Assembly: GCA_003141835.1 (NCBI GenBank) | Contig: PLNR01000011.1 | Coordinates: 171,804-214,720, forward strand | Direction: 5' to 3' | From: Candidatus Omnitrophota bacterium | GTDB taxonomy: Bacteria; Omnitrophota; Gorgyraeia; Pluralincolimonadales; Pluralincolimonadaceae | DNA: 42,917 bases | Shown: piece after piece, positions 8,067-15,698 of the stretch | Position numbering within the stretch: the stretch's first letter is position 1 | Layout of the letters: each line of letters opens with the position of its first letter | Notes under the pieces: model-generated | What the model saw: only the letters and a program-made list of their open reading frames with translations | Told to the model about the DNA's origin: nothing | Databases searched by the model: none | Translations under genes and position numbers: made by a program

Positions 8067-8948
8067 TTACTTCCCTTTTGTCTCAACAAGAATGTGGTTA
8101 ATCATCCGCTCAAGCAACATATTAAACTCATCCGGGTCTTCCAGCATGATGAAATGACCGCGTCCTTTCATCAGCACCATCTCATATGACGGCACAAGCT
8201 TTTTGTTGCCGTCAACATTGGTCGGCCAGAGATCGGCATTAACACTTTTTAGCGGCACGGCAAGGCCTTTGATCAGTTCCGGATCAGACACCTTAAAATA
8301 TTCTTTCATTGAGCTCAATGCCACCTCCTGCGGAGCAGATGACATATCCAGGGCAATGGCATCGACCAATTCCTTGTCGGCGTTGGCCGGGAACATAGTG
8401 CGCACAAACTTCTGTACTTCCGGCACAAAATTCGCGGCAATAGGCTCATATATCTTGTTCTTCACGTCATCCGGATAAACCATCCCCAGATCTTCAAGAT
8501 CATCGACAGCAACCAGCCCGATCACCCTTTCAGGTGCAATCTTAGCCGCATATAGAATGATCTCTCCTCCCATGGAATGCCCAACCAGGATCGCTTTTTT
8601 CACATTCAGCTTCCGCAATACCGCTGCAACATCTTGGCCGAACGCTTCCGTAGTATAAACTTTCCTGCCGAAACCGGAATTACCGTGTCCTGCCAGATCA
8701 ATAGTAATTACTCGGTATTTCTTCGAAAAATATGGAATTTGATTATGCCAGTACCGGCTGTCACAGCACCACCCATGCACAAAAACCACGGCCGGATCAG
8801 TTGCCGGGCCATACGCCGCGTAGGCAATAGGCACATTGTCCGATGAAAGAGTATTGGCAAACGGCAGCGAACGCACAGAAGGTTCACAACCGTATGCGCA
8901 CAAAGCAATGACAAAAACCAGAATAATATAACTTATCAACCTAACCAT
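8067..8948 (-). CDS. Alpha/beta hydrolase, probable lipoprotein
   Basis: A 293-residue alpha/beta hydrolase. It begins with a hydrophobic segment ending AYG-Cys21, an acceptable though not ideal lipobox, so it is probably lipid-anchored in the envelope. The oxyanion region VVFVHGWCCDSRYW is at about 54-67, the nucleophile elbow GHSMGG has Ser125, and the C-terminal histidine lies in GRGHFIMLEDP (His265). This pattern fits the haloperoxidase/esterase group; the substrate cannot be told. The start is ATG at 8946-8948 with AAGGAG nine bases upstream. The gene is bracketed by direct repeats A and B and could be a mobile cassette. Base composition is intermediate between the AT-rich DUF4238 gene and the core genes. 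Confidence 0.85.
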   Translation of the reverse strand: MVRLISYIILVFVIALCAYGCEPSVRSLPFANTLSSDNVPIAYAAYGPATDPAVVFVHGWCCDSRYWHNQIPYFSKKYRVITIDLAGHGNSGFGRKVYTTEAFGQDVAAVLRKLNVKKAILVGHSMGGEIILYAAKIAPERVIGLVAVDDLEDLGMVYPDDVKNKIYEPIAANFVPEVQKFVRTMFPANADKELVDAIALDMSSAPQEVALSSMKEYFKVSDPELIKGLAVPLKSVNADLWPTNVDGNKKLVPSYEMVLMKGRGHFIMLEDPDEFNMLLERMINHILVETKGK

Positions 8949-8999
8949 ATGCGTTAACTCCTTTTTTAAAAATTTGGACGCCCCTATTTATCAACTCAA

Positions 9000-9030
9000 A
9001 TTTTTGGATCACAATCACTCAGCTTCTTCA
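9000..9030. repeat. Direct repeat copy B, between DegT aminotransferase and hydrolase
   Basis: Partner of copy A at 8012-8040. Here it is preceded by GGACGCCCCTATTTATCAA, with similar sequence (TCGCCCTAATCA) before copy A, so the repeat may be about 45 bp with internal gaps. Confidence 0.6.
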
Positions 9031-9050
9031 TTAAAGCCATCCGTAAATGT

Positions 9051-10268
9051 TCATAATTTCTTGATTTGATTTACTATATAAGAGAGATCTTCTTCTCCCA
9101 GGAACATGCTCGTTGACAGCGTGATCGAATTCTTTGCCAGGGAACGGCCGCCTGCCGGGTCTCCGCCCGGGACTATATCCTTAAGATAATCAAAATCCGT
9201 TATGGCAAAAGAATAAACGCCGGAGACGCCAAGTCCGGAATCCTTAAGGGCATTCCAAGCCCTTTCCCGCCTTTCGGGTTCATCATAAATTAACGTTACA
9301 TACGGATAAACCGCTTCCGTCCCGGGCATTTCCGTGACCAGCCTGAGGCCGTTAACACCCTTAAGATTGTTAATATAATACGCCGCCTTCTGCTTTTGTT
9401 TATTTATTTCTGTTTCCAAATTGTGAAAACCGGCATGCCCCGCGTATTTTCTGATAAACGATACCCTGTGGACCGGAAAATCTATTTCGAAATAATCCGT
9501 GTACGCTTTTAATTTATCGCCCTGCATGAGCCAAAAAACCTGCGGCAGCTTAAATACGGACCAGAATAATTGCGGCCTATAAAAAATCCAATATCCTAAT
9601 AGTTCTAATATTTTTACGCTTTCGGCCAAGAAATCGTTTTTTACTAATTGGGCGATTTTGTTTTCCAGCAGAAGCGCGTGTCCTCTTTTATTGGCAACGG
9701 CTATTCCGCCCTGGTAAATGGTGAGCCCCTTCCCGCGGCCAAGGCTAAACATGGAAAAATCCCCCATCGTTCCTACGAGCCTGTTTTTATACCTTGCGCC
9801 TAAGGCCTGGGCGCAGTCCTCGATAACGAATGCGCCGCATTTTTCGGACATTCTTATTATCGGGTCAAGGTCTACCGGAATTCCGCCTATATGCGCGGCT
9901 ATGACAGCCAGGATATCATTATCACGCGAACAGGTATTCTCTAATGCGTTTAAGTCATAATTGAAATCTGTTCCCGTAACATCGCATACCTCAATATTCA
10001 ATCCGGCCTTCTTCACGGCTAACGGCACAAGAGGGCAGATAAACGAAGGTATGATAACTGTCTTTTTCCCGGAGATGTCTTTAAGCGTCTCTAAGATCAG
10101 GTATAACGCAGCGGTAGCGGTATTAAGCACTTTCACATATTCTACATCCAGATAATTCTTGAAATCGAGCTCTAACGATCCTTCATGGCTGTTTTCATTG
10201 AACAACAGGATGTCTTTTGCGTGAAGCGGCCAACCTGCCGTAGGCGGGATCTCTCGTAACACACTCAT
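9051..10268 (-). CDS. DegT/DnrJ/EryC1/StrS-family aminotransferase
   Basis: PLP-dependent enzyme of the sugar aminotransferase family, which usually aminates nucleotide-linked keto-sugars. Signs are IIPSFICPLVPLAVKKAG (substrate/cofactor pocket), VIEDCAQALGARY (PLP-contacting Asp) and FSLGRGKGLTIYQGG, whose lysine (Lys180 from the ATG) should bind PLP. I prefer the ATG at 10266-10268; a TTG six bases upstream (10272-10274) is possible, and neither has a good ribosome site. It starts 20-some bases after the stop of the SMR-type gene and is the last gene of the coupled cluster. With two SMR half-transporters just upstream it recalls the ArnB-ArnE-ArnF combination of aminoarabinose lipid A modification, but ArnA, ArnC and ArnT are not here, so the substrate remains open. 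Confidence 0.85.
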   Translation of the reverse strand: MSVLREIPPTAGWPLHAKDILLFNENSHEGSLELDFKNYLDVEYVKVLNTATAALYLILETLKDISGKKTVIIPSFICPLVPLAVKKAGLNIEVCDVTGTDFNYDLNALENTCSRDNDILAVIAAHIGGIPVDLDPIIRMSEKCGAFVIEDCAQALGARYKNRLVGTMGDFSMFSLGRGKGLTIYQGGIAVANKRGHALLLENKIAQLVKNDFLAESVKILELLGYWIFYRPQLFWSVFKLPQVFWLMQGDKLKAYTDYFEIDFPVHRVSFIRKYAGHAGFHNLETEINKQKQKAAYYINNLKGVNGLRLVTEMPGTEAVYPYVTLIYDEPERRERAWNALKDSGLGVSGVYSFAITDFDYLKDIVPGGDPAGGRSLAKNSITLSTSMFLGEEDLSYIVNQIKKL

Positions 10269-10291
10269 GCGCAAACCGTTTCGATAATTGG

Positions 10292-10663
10292 CTAACTCAA
10301 TGTAATAAACACGATGCCGAGCACTACCAAAAATGTGCCCAGGAGCTTCATTCTGTCTATCTTTTCATCCAGGAACATATGCGCCGAGAAGAGGATGAGT
10401 ACGAACTGCACGCTGCCGAGAGGATATACCAGGCTAAGGTCGCCCTGCGCCAAAGCCATAAGCCATATGATAAGGCCGGCGGCGCATGCGGCCAATCCCA
10501 GCCATATCGACGGTTTCGCGAAAACATCCCTTAAAAAACGGAGATGGTTACCGGCCTTCTTCAGGTCATACGCCTCGACCATATTGGTTGTTTTTTTAAA
10601 GAGCAGGTGGCCGATCGTACTGAGTATCTCAGCCGCCAGCACCAGCAGTATTATTTTAACCAC
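10292..10663 (-). CDS. SMR/EamA-type four-helix membrane protein (ArnF/ArnE-like)
   Basis: A 123-residue protein with four predicted membrane helices (about 2-20, 49-68, 75-95, 103-121), the size and layout of small multidrug resistance or EamA half-transporters. Conserved-type features are an early Glu within helix 1 (AAEILSTIGHLLFKK) and GDLSLVYPLGSVQFVLILF. It starts at GTG (10661-10663), eight bases inside the preceding gene. Two unlike half-transporters in a row suggest a heterodimer, as in ArnE-ArnF, which flips undecaprenyl-phosphate aminoarabinose. The substrate here is unknown. Confidence 0.85.
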   Translation of the reverse strand: MVKIILLVLAAEILSTIGHLLFKKTTNMVEAYDLKKAGNHLRFLRDVFAKPSIWLGLAACAAGLIIWLMALAQGDLSLVYPLGSVQFVLILFSAHMFLDEKIDRMKLLGTFLVVLGIVFITLS

Positions 10664-11015
10664 GGCTTACAGGCCTCCCCGCAGGCTTCTTGCTCTGCGC
10701 CACAAAATAGATCCCCAGGACTATGCAGCAGATCCCGGCCCACCTTAACAGGTCTACGCGTTCGTTTAAAAATATGATCGCCGCTACAGGCACAAGGATG
10801 TAGGAAAAGCTACCGACCGGCATGGCTATGCTCAGGTCGACTTTATACAATATGACGATCCAGATGAAAAAATTCAGGACATAAATAAGCACGCCTATCC
10901 CGACCAATAACGGGGAGCCGGCCAGGCCTTTCTTCATGATCAACTGGGCGGCCGTATCCACGACATCGCTCAATATGATCATCAGGAATATCTTTAGTGT
11001 GAGGTGGCTCTTCAT
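10656..11015 (-). CDS. SMR/EamA-type four-helix membrane protein, partner
   Basis: 119 residues with four predicted helices (about 5-24, 34-55, 60-80, 88-107). It shares the YKVDLSIAMPVGSFSYILVPVAA pattern (split here: helix 3) with the next gene, LGSVQFVLIL being the equivalent, so the two are paralogues. It lacks the early membrane Glu of its partner, having Asp in the equivalent stretch (SDVVDTAAQLIMKKG). ATG overlaps the stop of the acyltransferase-like gene as ATGA (11012-11015). It probably forms a heterodimer with the following gene and exports or flips the product of the surrounding enzymes; that role is inferred from context. Confidence 0.85.
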   Translation of the reverse strand: MKSHLTLKIFLMIILSDVVDTAAQLIMKKGLAGSPLLVGIGVLIYVLNFFIWIVILYKVDLSIAMPVGSFSYILVPVAAIIFLNERVDLLRWAGICCIVLGIYFVAQSKKPAGRPVSRG

Positions 11016-12142
11016 GGGGATATCTTTTCCTTTGCCTTCTTCAGGTCCGGGTCGAAGTTCTCAAAACTCAGGAAACGGCACGCCATGTTGAATACCGGCC
11101 TTATCATCCTGTTGCGGAACTTCGCGTAAATATAAAGGGGCCTGAAATCGAAATCAAGCCTCCTCTTCGGTTCATACCCGGTCGCGCCTATCTCGTATTT
11201 CTTTATCCCATGTCCTATGCACCAGTTCAGCGAATCGCGGAACCTTATGAAATAAAGGTGGTATTCGTGCGCGATCGCATAGTCGAAACCGACGTAATAA
11301 TCGATCATCACGTCCTTCGACACCAGGCAGAGCTGGAACGCGGCGAGCTTTCCCTTTATCCTCCATAGGAAAAATTTCACCCGGCCCGGCATGTTCGCGG
11401 ATATGTTCCTGAAGAAATCCTCGGTCAGCAGCTCGAATCCCATATCGTGCCTGGCGACGGTATCGAGATAGAGCTTGTAGGCATCCTGCAGCGCGCCCTC
11501 TTCGAGCCTCTCGGATATCTCCAGGTCGAGCTTGGCGAGGTTATCCGCTTTTTTGAACTTCCTCCTCAAGTCATACCTGGTGGCGGCGCTTAGGCTCTTC
11601 AGGTACTCCTCAAAATCATTGAAACGGACTTCGAGCTCGGCAAAAGGAAGGCTGTCGAGTTTGGAAAAACCGTGCCTGCGCAAGGGGTCCAGCACGGCGG
11701 CATAACTTTTATCAAAATCTTTAAACGCCAGTATCGGGGCCTTCTCCTTCGCGGCTATCCCTTCCATGCCCTGGAGTACCGCCTCCATTACGGCACCTGT
11801 ATCCCCGGCTATCCCCATCCTCCCCAGCCCGAGCGGCATGCCGCAAATAAGCGCCTTGACGTCTAACATACCGGGCAGCCTTTTCCTTACGGAGCTTGTA
11901 ATGCGTTTTAGCGGCCCGACTATGCTTGTATCCAACGGGTATTTCATCAAAAAGCAAGTCACGGCCCCGACCGGCGTTCCGCCGTCATAGGCCATTATAT
12001 AGTAAAAGGTAAATTGCCCCAGGCCTGAGTCATCCAGGGTCCTGTAGAAATCATAGCTTTCAAGGACGTCCGGAAAGACCCTGTTCCAGTCTCCGGCGGG
12101 TATATCCGATATCTTTTTAAAGATCTCCGTCTTGAGCGGCAT
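11012..12142 (-). CDS. GNAT-fold transferase, Acetyltransf_6/FemAB-like
   Basis: A 376-residue protein resembling the BioF2/CelD/FemAB-like double-GNAT transferases, which attach acyl or aminoacyl groups to envelope or small-molecule acceptors. Supporting stretches are SLSAATRYDLRRKFKKA (about 185-200; the family's RxxxRRKxRK basic motif), KGKLAAFQLCLVSKDVMIDYYVGFD (split: core GNAT strands) and RDSLNWCIGHGIKKYEIGATGYEPKRRL. No membrane segment or signal peptide. ATG overlaps the methyltransferase stop (TGATG) and its own stop overlaps the next ATG (ATGA), so it is strictly coupled to both. Acceptor and donor cannot be read from sequence. Confidence 0.75.
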   Translation of the reverse strand: MPLKTEIFKKISDIPAGDWNRVFPDVLESYDFYRTLDDSGLGQFTFYYIMAYDGGTPVGAVTCFLMKYPLDTSIVGPLKRITSSVRKRLPGMLDVKALICGMPLGLGRMGIAGDTGAVMEAVLQGMEGIAAKEKAPILAFKDFDKSYAAVLDPLRRHGFSKLDSLPFAELEVRFNDFEEYLKSLSAATRYDLRRKFKKADNLAKLDLEISERLEEGALQDAYKLYLDTVARHDMGFELLTEDFFRNISANMPGRVKFFLWRIKGKLAAFQLCLVSKDVMIDYYVGFDYAIAHEYHLYFIRFRDSLNWCIGHGIKKYEIGATGYEPKRRLDFDFRPLYIYAKFRNRMIRPVFNMACRFLSFENFDPDLKKAKEKISP

Positions 12143-12885
12143 CAGACCGGTTTGATGCCTCCAAAAATAGCCAGTTCGAATACTTTAAGATAACAATCGA
12201 CCTCTTTGAATCCTATCTTCCTCAGCCAGGCGCACTGGATATCGACCGGCGCCAGGATATTCGCTTCCAAGAGAGGATTATTATAATAGGTACTCGCGAT
12301 CTCCTTGCGCGTCTTCTTTGAACCCGAAGCGCGATGATATTTGTATATGGAATCAATAAAATACTCATTCCAGATATGCCCTAACCGCGGCGTAGCTGAT
12401 GAGACGTGCTCGAGGTTAAGGAATATTCCGCCCGGTTTCAACAGGCCAAAGATCTCTTTATATAACCCTTTCTTTCTCCCGTCAGTCTGGTGGTGGATAG
12501 ACAGGCCCGAGATTATCACGTCGTATTTCCCGTATTTACCGGCAGGAGCGGTCCACGACGGTTTTCCGTAATCCTCAGTGAGGAATACCGCGTTCTTGCC
12601 GCGGCCTGAAAACTTTTTCATGGCCGCTTTTATCATAGTATCGGAAATATCAAGGAACACGACGCTTGCCTTGGGATACTTTGCCAGCACCGCACTCCCG
12701 AGGATACCGTCTCCGCAGCCCAGGTCGAGTATCTTCCGGGGATCATCCCTCATCTTTTCGATCAGCATCAGCATGATCCTTATCTGGTAATCTGCGAGCG
12801 GGATCGCGCCCCTGACCCCTTCCAAATATCGCTTGCTGAGGTCTTCTCTTTTCCATATCTTATCTTTTCCCGAGGACTGCGCCAT
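12142..12885 (-). CDS. Class I SAM-dependent methyltransferase
   Basis: Seven-strand methyltransferase of 247 residues. SAM-binding motif I is ILDLGCGDGILG (about 57-68); the acidic end of strand 2 is VVFLDIS; motif IV region is YDVIISGLSIHHQ; and LLKPGGIFLNLEHV is the usual post-motif III segment. The arrangement fits small-molecule methyltransferases (UbiE/MenG/Tam-like group) rather than RNA or DNA enzymes. The start ATG overlaps the ICMT-family stop (TAATG), with GAGGGG upstream. A second methyltransferase of unrelated fold directly precedes it, so the product may be methylated twice or on two kinds of atom. Confidence 0.88.
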   Translation of the reverse strand: MAQSSGKDKIWKREDLSKRYLEGVRGAIPLADYQIRIMLMLIEKMRDDPRKILDLGCGDGILGSAVLAKYPKASVVFLDISDTMIKAAMKKFSGRGKNAVFLTEDYGKPSWTAPAGKYGKYDVIISGLSIHHQTDGRKKGLYKEIFGLLKPGGIFLNLEHVSSATPRLGHIWNEYFIDSIYKYHRASGSKKTRKEIASTYYNNPLLEANILAPVDIQCAWLRKIGFKEVDCYLKVFELAIFGGIKPV

Positions 12886-13556
12886 TATTCCCCTCTCTTA
12901 TGCCGCCTCTTAAACCATTTTACGATCTCGCCGGTGATGTCCGCTGTTATCAGGAGCGCGGCGACGGCCATCAGCCGTATCTTCCCGGCATCGAGCGGTT
13001 CTTTATCCACAAGGAACTTTCCCTTCAGGTAGAACCCAATGATGATGACGCCGATCCACAGCACGGGCTTGTATTCCTGGCTGCGGAAAAAACGCTCTAA
13101 ACTGAAACCCCATTTCTCCCCTTCCTTGTACGGGAAGATAGCCGGGAACAATGCCGGGACCCTTTTCTTGTATGCGGCGTATTCCTTGAACTTCCCTCCC
13201 AGCAAAGCTTCTTCTTTTTTTATCGTGCCCGAATATACTATCGCCATGACCGCCAGGAGCGCCGCCCCGATGTAATAAGCCCTCAAGAAGACGATAAAAC
13301 CCGCGACGAGAAGCAGCGTCCCCAGGTAGAGCGGATGCCGCACGAACGCGTACGGGCCGGAAGTCGTAAGCTTCTCCGTCTTTATCGCGTAACCGTTCGC
13401 CCACATCCGGATAAGCTCGCCGGCGGCGATCAACCAGATGCCGTACCTCAGCGACCTGTCGTCGCAATTCGCGAAAATGATCATGAATACCGCGAACGGG
13501 TATAAGACCGCGAAGCGCAGCTTAAACCAGCGCTTGAGCCTTTCCTTTATGTCCAT
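12885..13556 (-). CDS. Membrane methyltransferase, isoprenylcysteine carboxyl methyltransferase family
   Basis: An integral membrane protein of 223 residues with about five hydrophobic segments. The core TTSGPYAFVRHPLYLGTLLL (about 64-83) is the ICMT/PEMT signature, in which the RHPxYxG motif contacts SAM; KKEEALLGGKFKEYAAYKKRVPALFP follows as the usual E...Y..Y...V..FP tail. Bacterial members methylate lipids or small hydrophobic acceptors at the membrane. ATG at 13554-13556 with AAAGG upstream. A 59-base gap separates it from the class III aminotransferase upstream, the widest gap inside this cluster; I see no terminator in it. Confidence 0.87.
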   Translation of the reverse strand: MDIKERLKRWFKLRFAVLYPFAVFMIIFANCDDRSLRYGIWLIAAGELIRMWANGYAIKTEKLTTSGPYAFVRHPLYLGTLLLVAGFIVFLRAYYIGAALLAVMAIVYSGTIKKEEALLGGKFKEYAAYKKRVPALFPAIFPYKEGEKWGFSLERFFRSQEYKPVLWIGVIIIGFYLKGKFLVDKEPLDAGKIRLMAVAALLITADITGEIVKWFKRRHKRGE

Positions 13557-13615
13557 ATTTACCTTTCCCTAAAAATATCGGGGCGCGTTTTGGGGGAGAA
13601 CCGAGGCCGCCAGGA

Positions 13616-15034
13616 TCAGGCAGCCGTACCGGCGATGCCTTTCTTCAGGGCCTCCTCGAACAGGTCCACGGCCAGGTCGATCTCGCTCTCCTTGATGTAG
13701 AAAGAAGGTGCGATAGTGAAGACGTTCTTGTAATAACCGCCCACATCGAGGATAAGCCCCCTCTTCTTGGAGCCGGCCCTCAGGTTCCCGCTCAAACCGA
13801 TGTTCTCTATGGCGTCGGTCAGCTGCCTGTTCGGCGTAAAGCCGTCCTTTTGGCAGATCTCGACCCTTAACGCGAGGCCGAGACCGGATACATCGCCTAT
13901 CTGCGGATACTTTCTCATCAAATTCTTAAGGCGGGATACAAAGTATTCCCCTTTCTTCGGCACTGAGACGGCAAAGTTCTCCTCTTCCATTATCTTGAGC
14001 GTCTCAAGGGCAACAGCCGTCCCGAGGGTATTCGAGGAAAAAGTCGAGTGTGTCATGCCGGCGGGAAAAACGGCCGGAGAGATCAATTCCTCTTTCGCCC
14101 ATATGCCTGAGAGCGGGTTAAGCCCGTTCGTCAACGCCTTGCCGAATACGACTATGTCCGGCGTCACGTTGAAATGCTCGAGCGCCCAGAATTTACCTGT
14201 CCTGAAGAAGCCCATCTGGACCTCGTCATCGACCAGCAATATCTTATACCTGTCGAGTATCTCTTTCAGGCCCGAAAAATAATCGGTCGGCGGGATTATG
14301 TATCCGCCTGTACCCTGGACCGCCTCAATATAGAACGCGGCGAATTCGCAGTTGTTGGTCTTGTTGTTGACGACCGAATAATATTCGGACTCGAAGAGCC
14401 GTTCGAACTGTTTCAGGCAGTAGAGGTCGCAATGGTCGCGCTTCTTGTCATAGGGGCACCTGAAACAGTAAGGATAAGGTATGAAACAGGCCCTGTCCGA
14501 GAAATGGCCGAATTTTTCCCTGTACCGGTAACTCGATGTGATAGACGAGGCGGCCAGCGTGCGGCCGTGATAACCCCCCATGAAGGCGAATACCAGCGAC
14601 TTGCCGCCGGTGGAGTTCCTTACAACTTTAAGGGAATCTTCTATGGCAGCCGAACCGCCGACGTTAAAATGGACCCTTCCTTTGGTCTCGTAGGTCCGCT
14701 CCATCTTCTGCGCCAGTTTAGTTGCCACGAGTATCTTCTCTTCATGCAGGTACTGGCAGGCGAGTTGGGGCAGCTTATCGAGCTGTTTTTTAAGGGCCCT
14801 GTTCAAGCGTTTGTTCTTGTAACCGAAGTTGGCGGCCGAATACCACATCTGCAGGTCGAGATACTCGGTTCCCTTCTTATCGTAGAGGTAAACGCCCTCG
14901 GAACGGTCGAAGATATTCAGCTTGTCCGTATAATGGACCGTATCCCCCCATGAGCAATATTTCGCTTCCAGGTCGAGGAGCTTATTTTCTCTTGATCGCG
15001 ACGAGTTCTTGCTCTGCTTCTGCCTTGTAAACAT
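13616..15034 (-). CDS. Class III PLP-dependent aminotransferase
   Basis: A 472-residue fold-type I class III aminotransferase (acetylornithine/4-aminobutyrate transaminase superfamily). Motifs: FAFMGGYHGRTLAASSIT (PLP-phosphate region), ILLVDDEVQMGFFRTGKFWA (catalytic Asp), and VFGKALTNGLNPLSG, with the PLP lysine in GKAL. It contains the cysteine-bearing loop YPYCFRCPYDKKRDHC seen in a subgroup that also includes amino-acid racemases and phospholyases, so transamination is likely but not certain. I set the start at ATG 15032-15034 because GGAGG lies six bases upstream at 15041-15045; ten more upstream codons are open. This gives an unusual 53-base overlap with the HAD phosphatase gene. Confidence 0.88.
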   Translation of the reverse strand: MFTRQKQSKNSSRSRENKLLDLEAKYCSWGDTVHYTDKLNIFDRSEGVYLYDKKGTEYLDLQMWYSAANFGYKNKRLNRALKKQLDKLPQLACQYLHEEKILVATKLAQKMERTYETKGRVHFNVGGSAAIEDSLKVVRNSTGGKSLVFAFMGGYHGRTLAASSITSSYRYREKFGHFSDRACFIPYPYCFRCPYDKKRDHCDLYCLKQFERLFESEYYSVVNNKTNNCEFAAFYIEAVQGTGGYIIPPTDYFSGLKEILDRYKILLVDDEVQMGFFRTGKFWALEHFNVTPDIVVFGKALTNGLNPLSGIWAKEELISPAVFPAGMTHSTFSSNTLGTAVALETLKIMEEENFAVSVPKKGEYFVSRLKNLMRKYPQIGDVSGLGLALRVEICQKDGFTPNRQLTDAIENIGLSGNLRAGSKKRGLILDVGGYYKNVFTIAPSFYIKESEIDLAVDLFEEALKKGIAGTAA

Positions 15035-15698
15035 TACCCGCCTCCAAAAACCAGCGATATACATCGCTTAGATTATCGAACGGTATGAATTCTTTCTTGG
15101 TTTTAGCGAAATGCGCCTGAAGGCTTCCTTTAGCGAAGACGATATCGGAATGTTCGGCCGGGCAGATATCTGAAAGCCCGTCCCCGATATAGATGTTGGT
15201 CCTGCCGCGCCCGCCCAATTTAAAGATGTGCAATTTTTTACAGTTCGCGCAATGGGAGCAGGATTTATACGTATGCGGAAAGGTCGGGATGACTTTATTC
15301 TTCGAGAACCGCAGGCTGTTGGAATACAGTTTTATGCCGTGTACGCCGTTCTTGCGCAGGATGCGCTCTATGAAAAAAGAAAAACTGTCGCTTAATATCG
15401 CTGTCTCTGCGCCTCTGCGCTTCAGGAACCCGAGCAGGTCGGCGAAATTGGGGTCAAGCTGTACCTTATCGAGATAGCGGGAGAGCTTCGGTTTCGTCGC
15501 CCTGACCGAACGCATCTGCCACTTCAGGCATTCCCTCGAGCCGATCTCCCCTTTTTGCCACGCGTTCTCAAAAACCACCCAATCCCTGTTGATCGAGAAT
15601 TTCTCGATGATATCGTCCAGGACGTCGAAAGGGGTCATGGTGTTGTCGAAATCGAAGTAGACGTTGCATTTTGAAAAATCGAGCGTCGCTTTTGCCAT
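14982..15698 (-). CDS. HAD-family phosphatase, MtnX/PHOSPHO-like
   Basis: A 238-residue HAD phosphatase of the phosphoserine-phosphatase-like subclass. Motif I is DFDNT (Asp16 nucleophile, Asp18 acid/base), motif II ILSDS at 101-105, and motif IV GDGLSD at 172-177. A cysteine cluster, SCSHCANCKK (Cys147, Cys150, Cys153), precedes motif IV. A similar Cys-x2-Cys element is known from the PHOSPHO phosphatases acting on phosphoamines or pyridoxal phosphate, and related enzymes act in methionine salvage. The start ATG overlaps the hydrolase stop as TAATG (15696-15700); a longer open frame upstream reads through the hydrolase gene and lacks conserved sequence. It may dephosphorylate an intermediate made or used by the overlapping aminotransferase. 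Confidence 0.86.
   Translation of the reverse strand: MAKATLDFSKCNVYFDFDNTMTPFDVLDDIIEKFSINRDWVVFENAWQKGEIGSRECLKWQMRSVRATKPKLSRYLDKVQLDPNFADLLGFLKRRGAETAILSDSFSFFIERILRKNGVHGIKLYSNSLRFSKNKVIPTFPHTYKSCSHCANCKKLHIFKLGGRGRTNIYIGDGLSDICPAEHSDIVFAKGSLQAHFAKTKKEFIPFDNLSDVYRWFLEAGNVYKAEAEQELVAIKRK
15041..15045 (-). promoter_or_regulatory. Ribosome binding site deciding the aminotransferase start
   Basis: GGAGG on the minus strand, six bases before ATG 15032-15034 and inside the coding region of the preceding HAD gene. It argues for the internal start and for a true 53-base gene overlap. Confidence 0.65.

Noticed and set aside
14174-14953. 259-residue plus-strand ORF
   Set aside because: Antisense to the class III aminotransferase, whose PLP motifs are intact; no recognisable domain or ribosome site.
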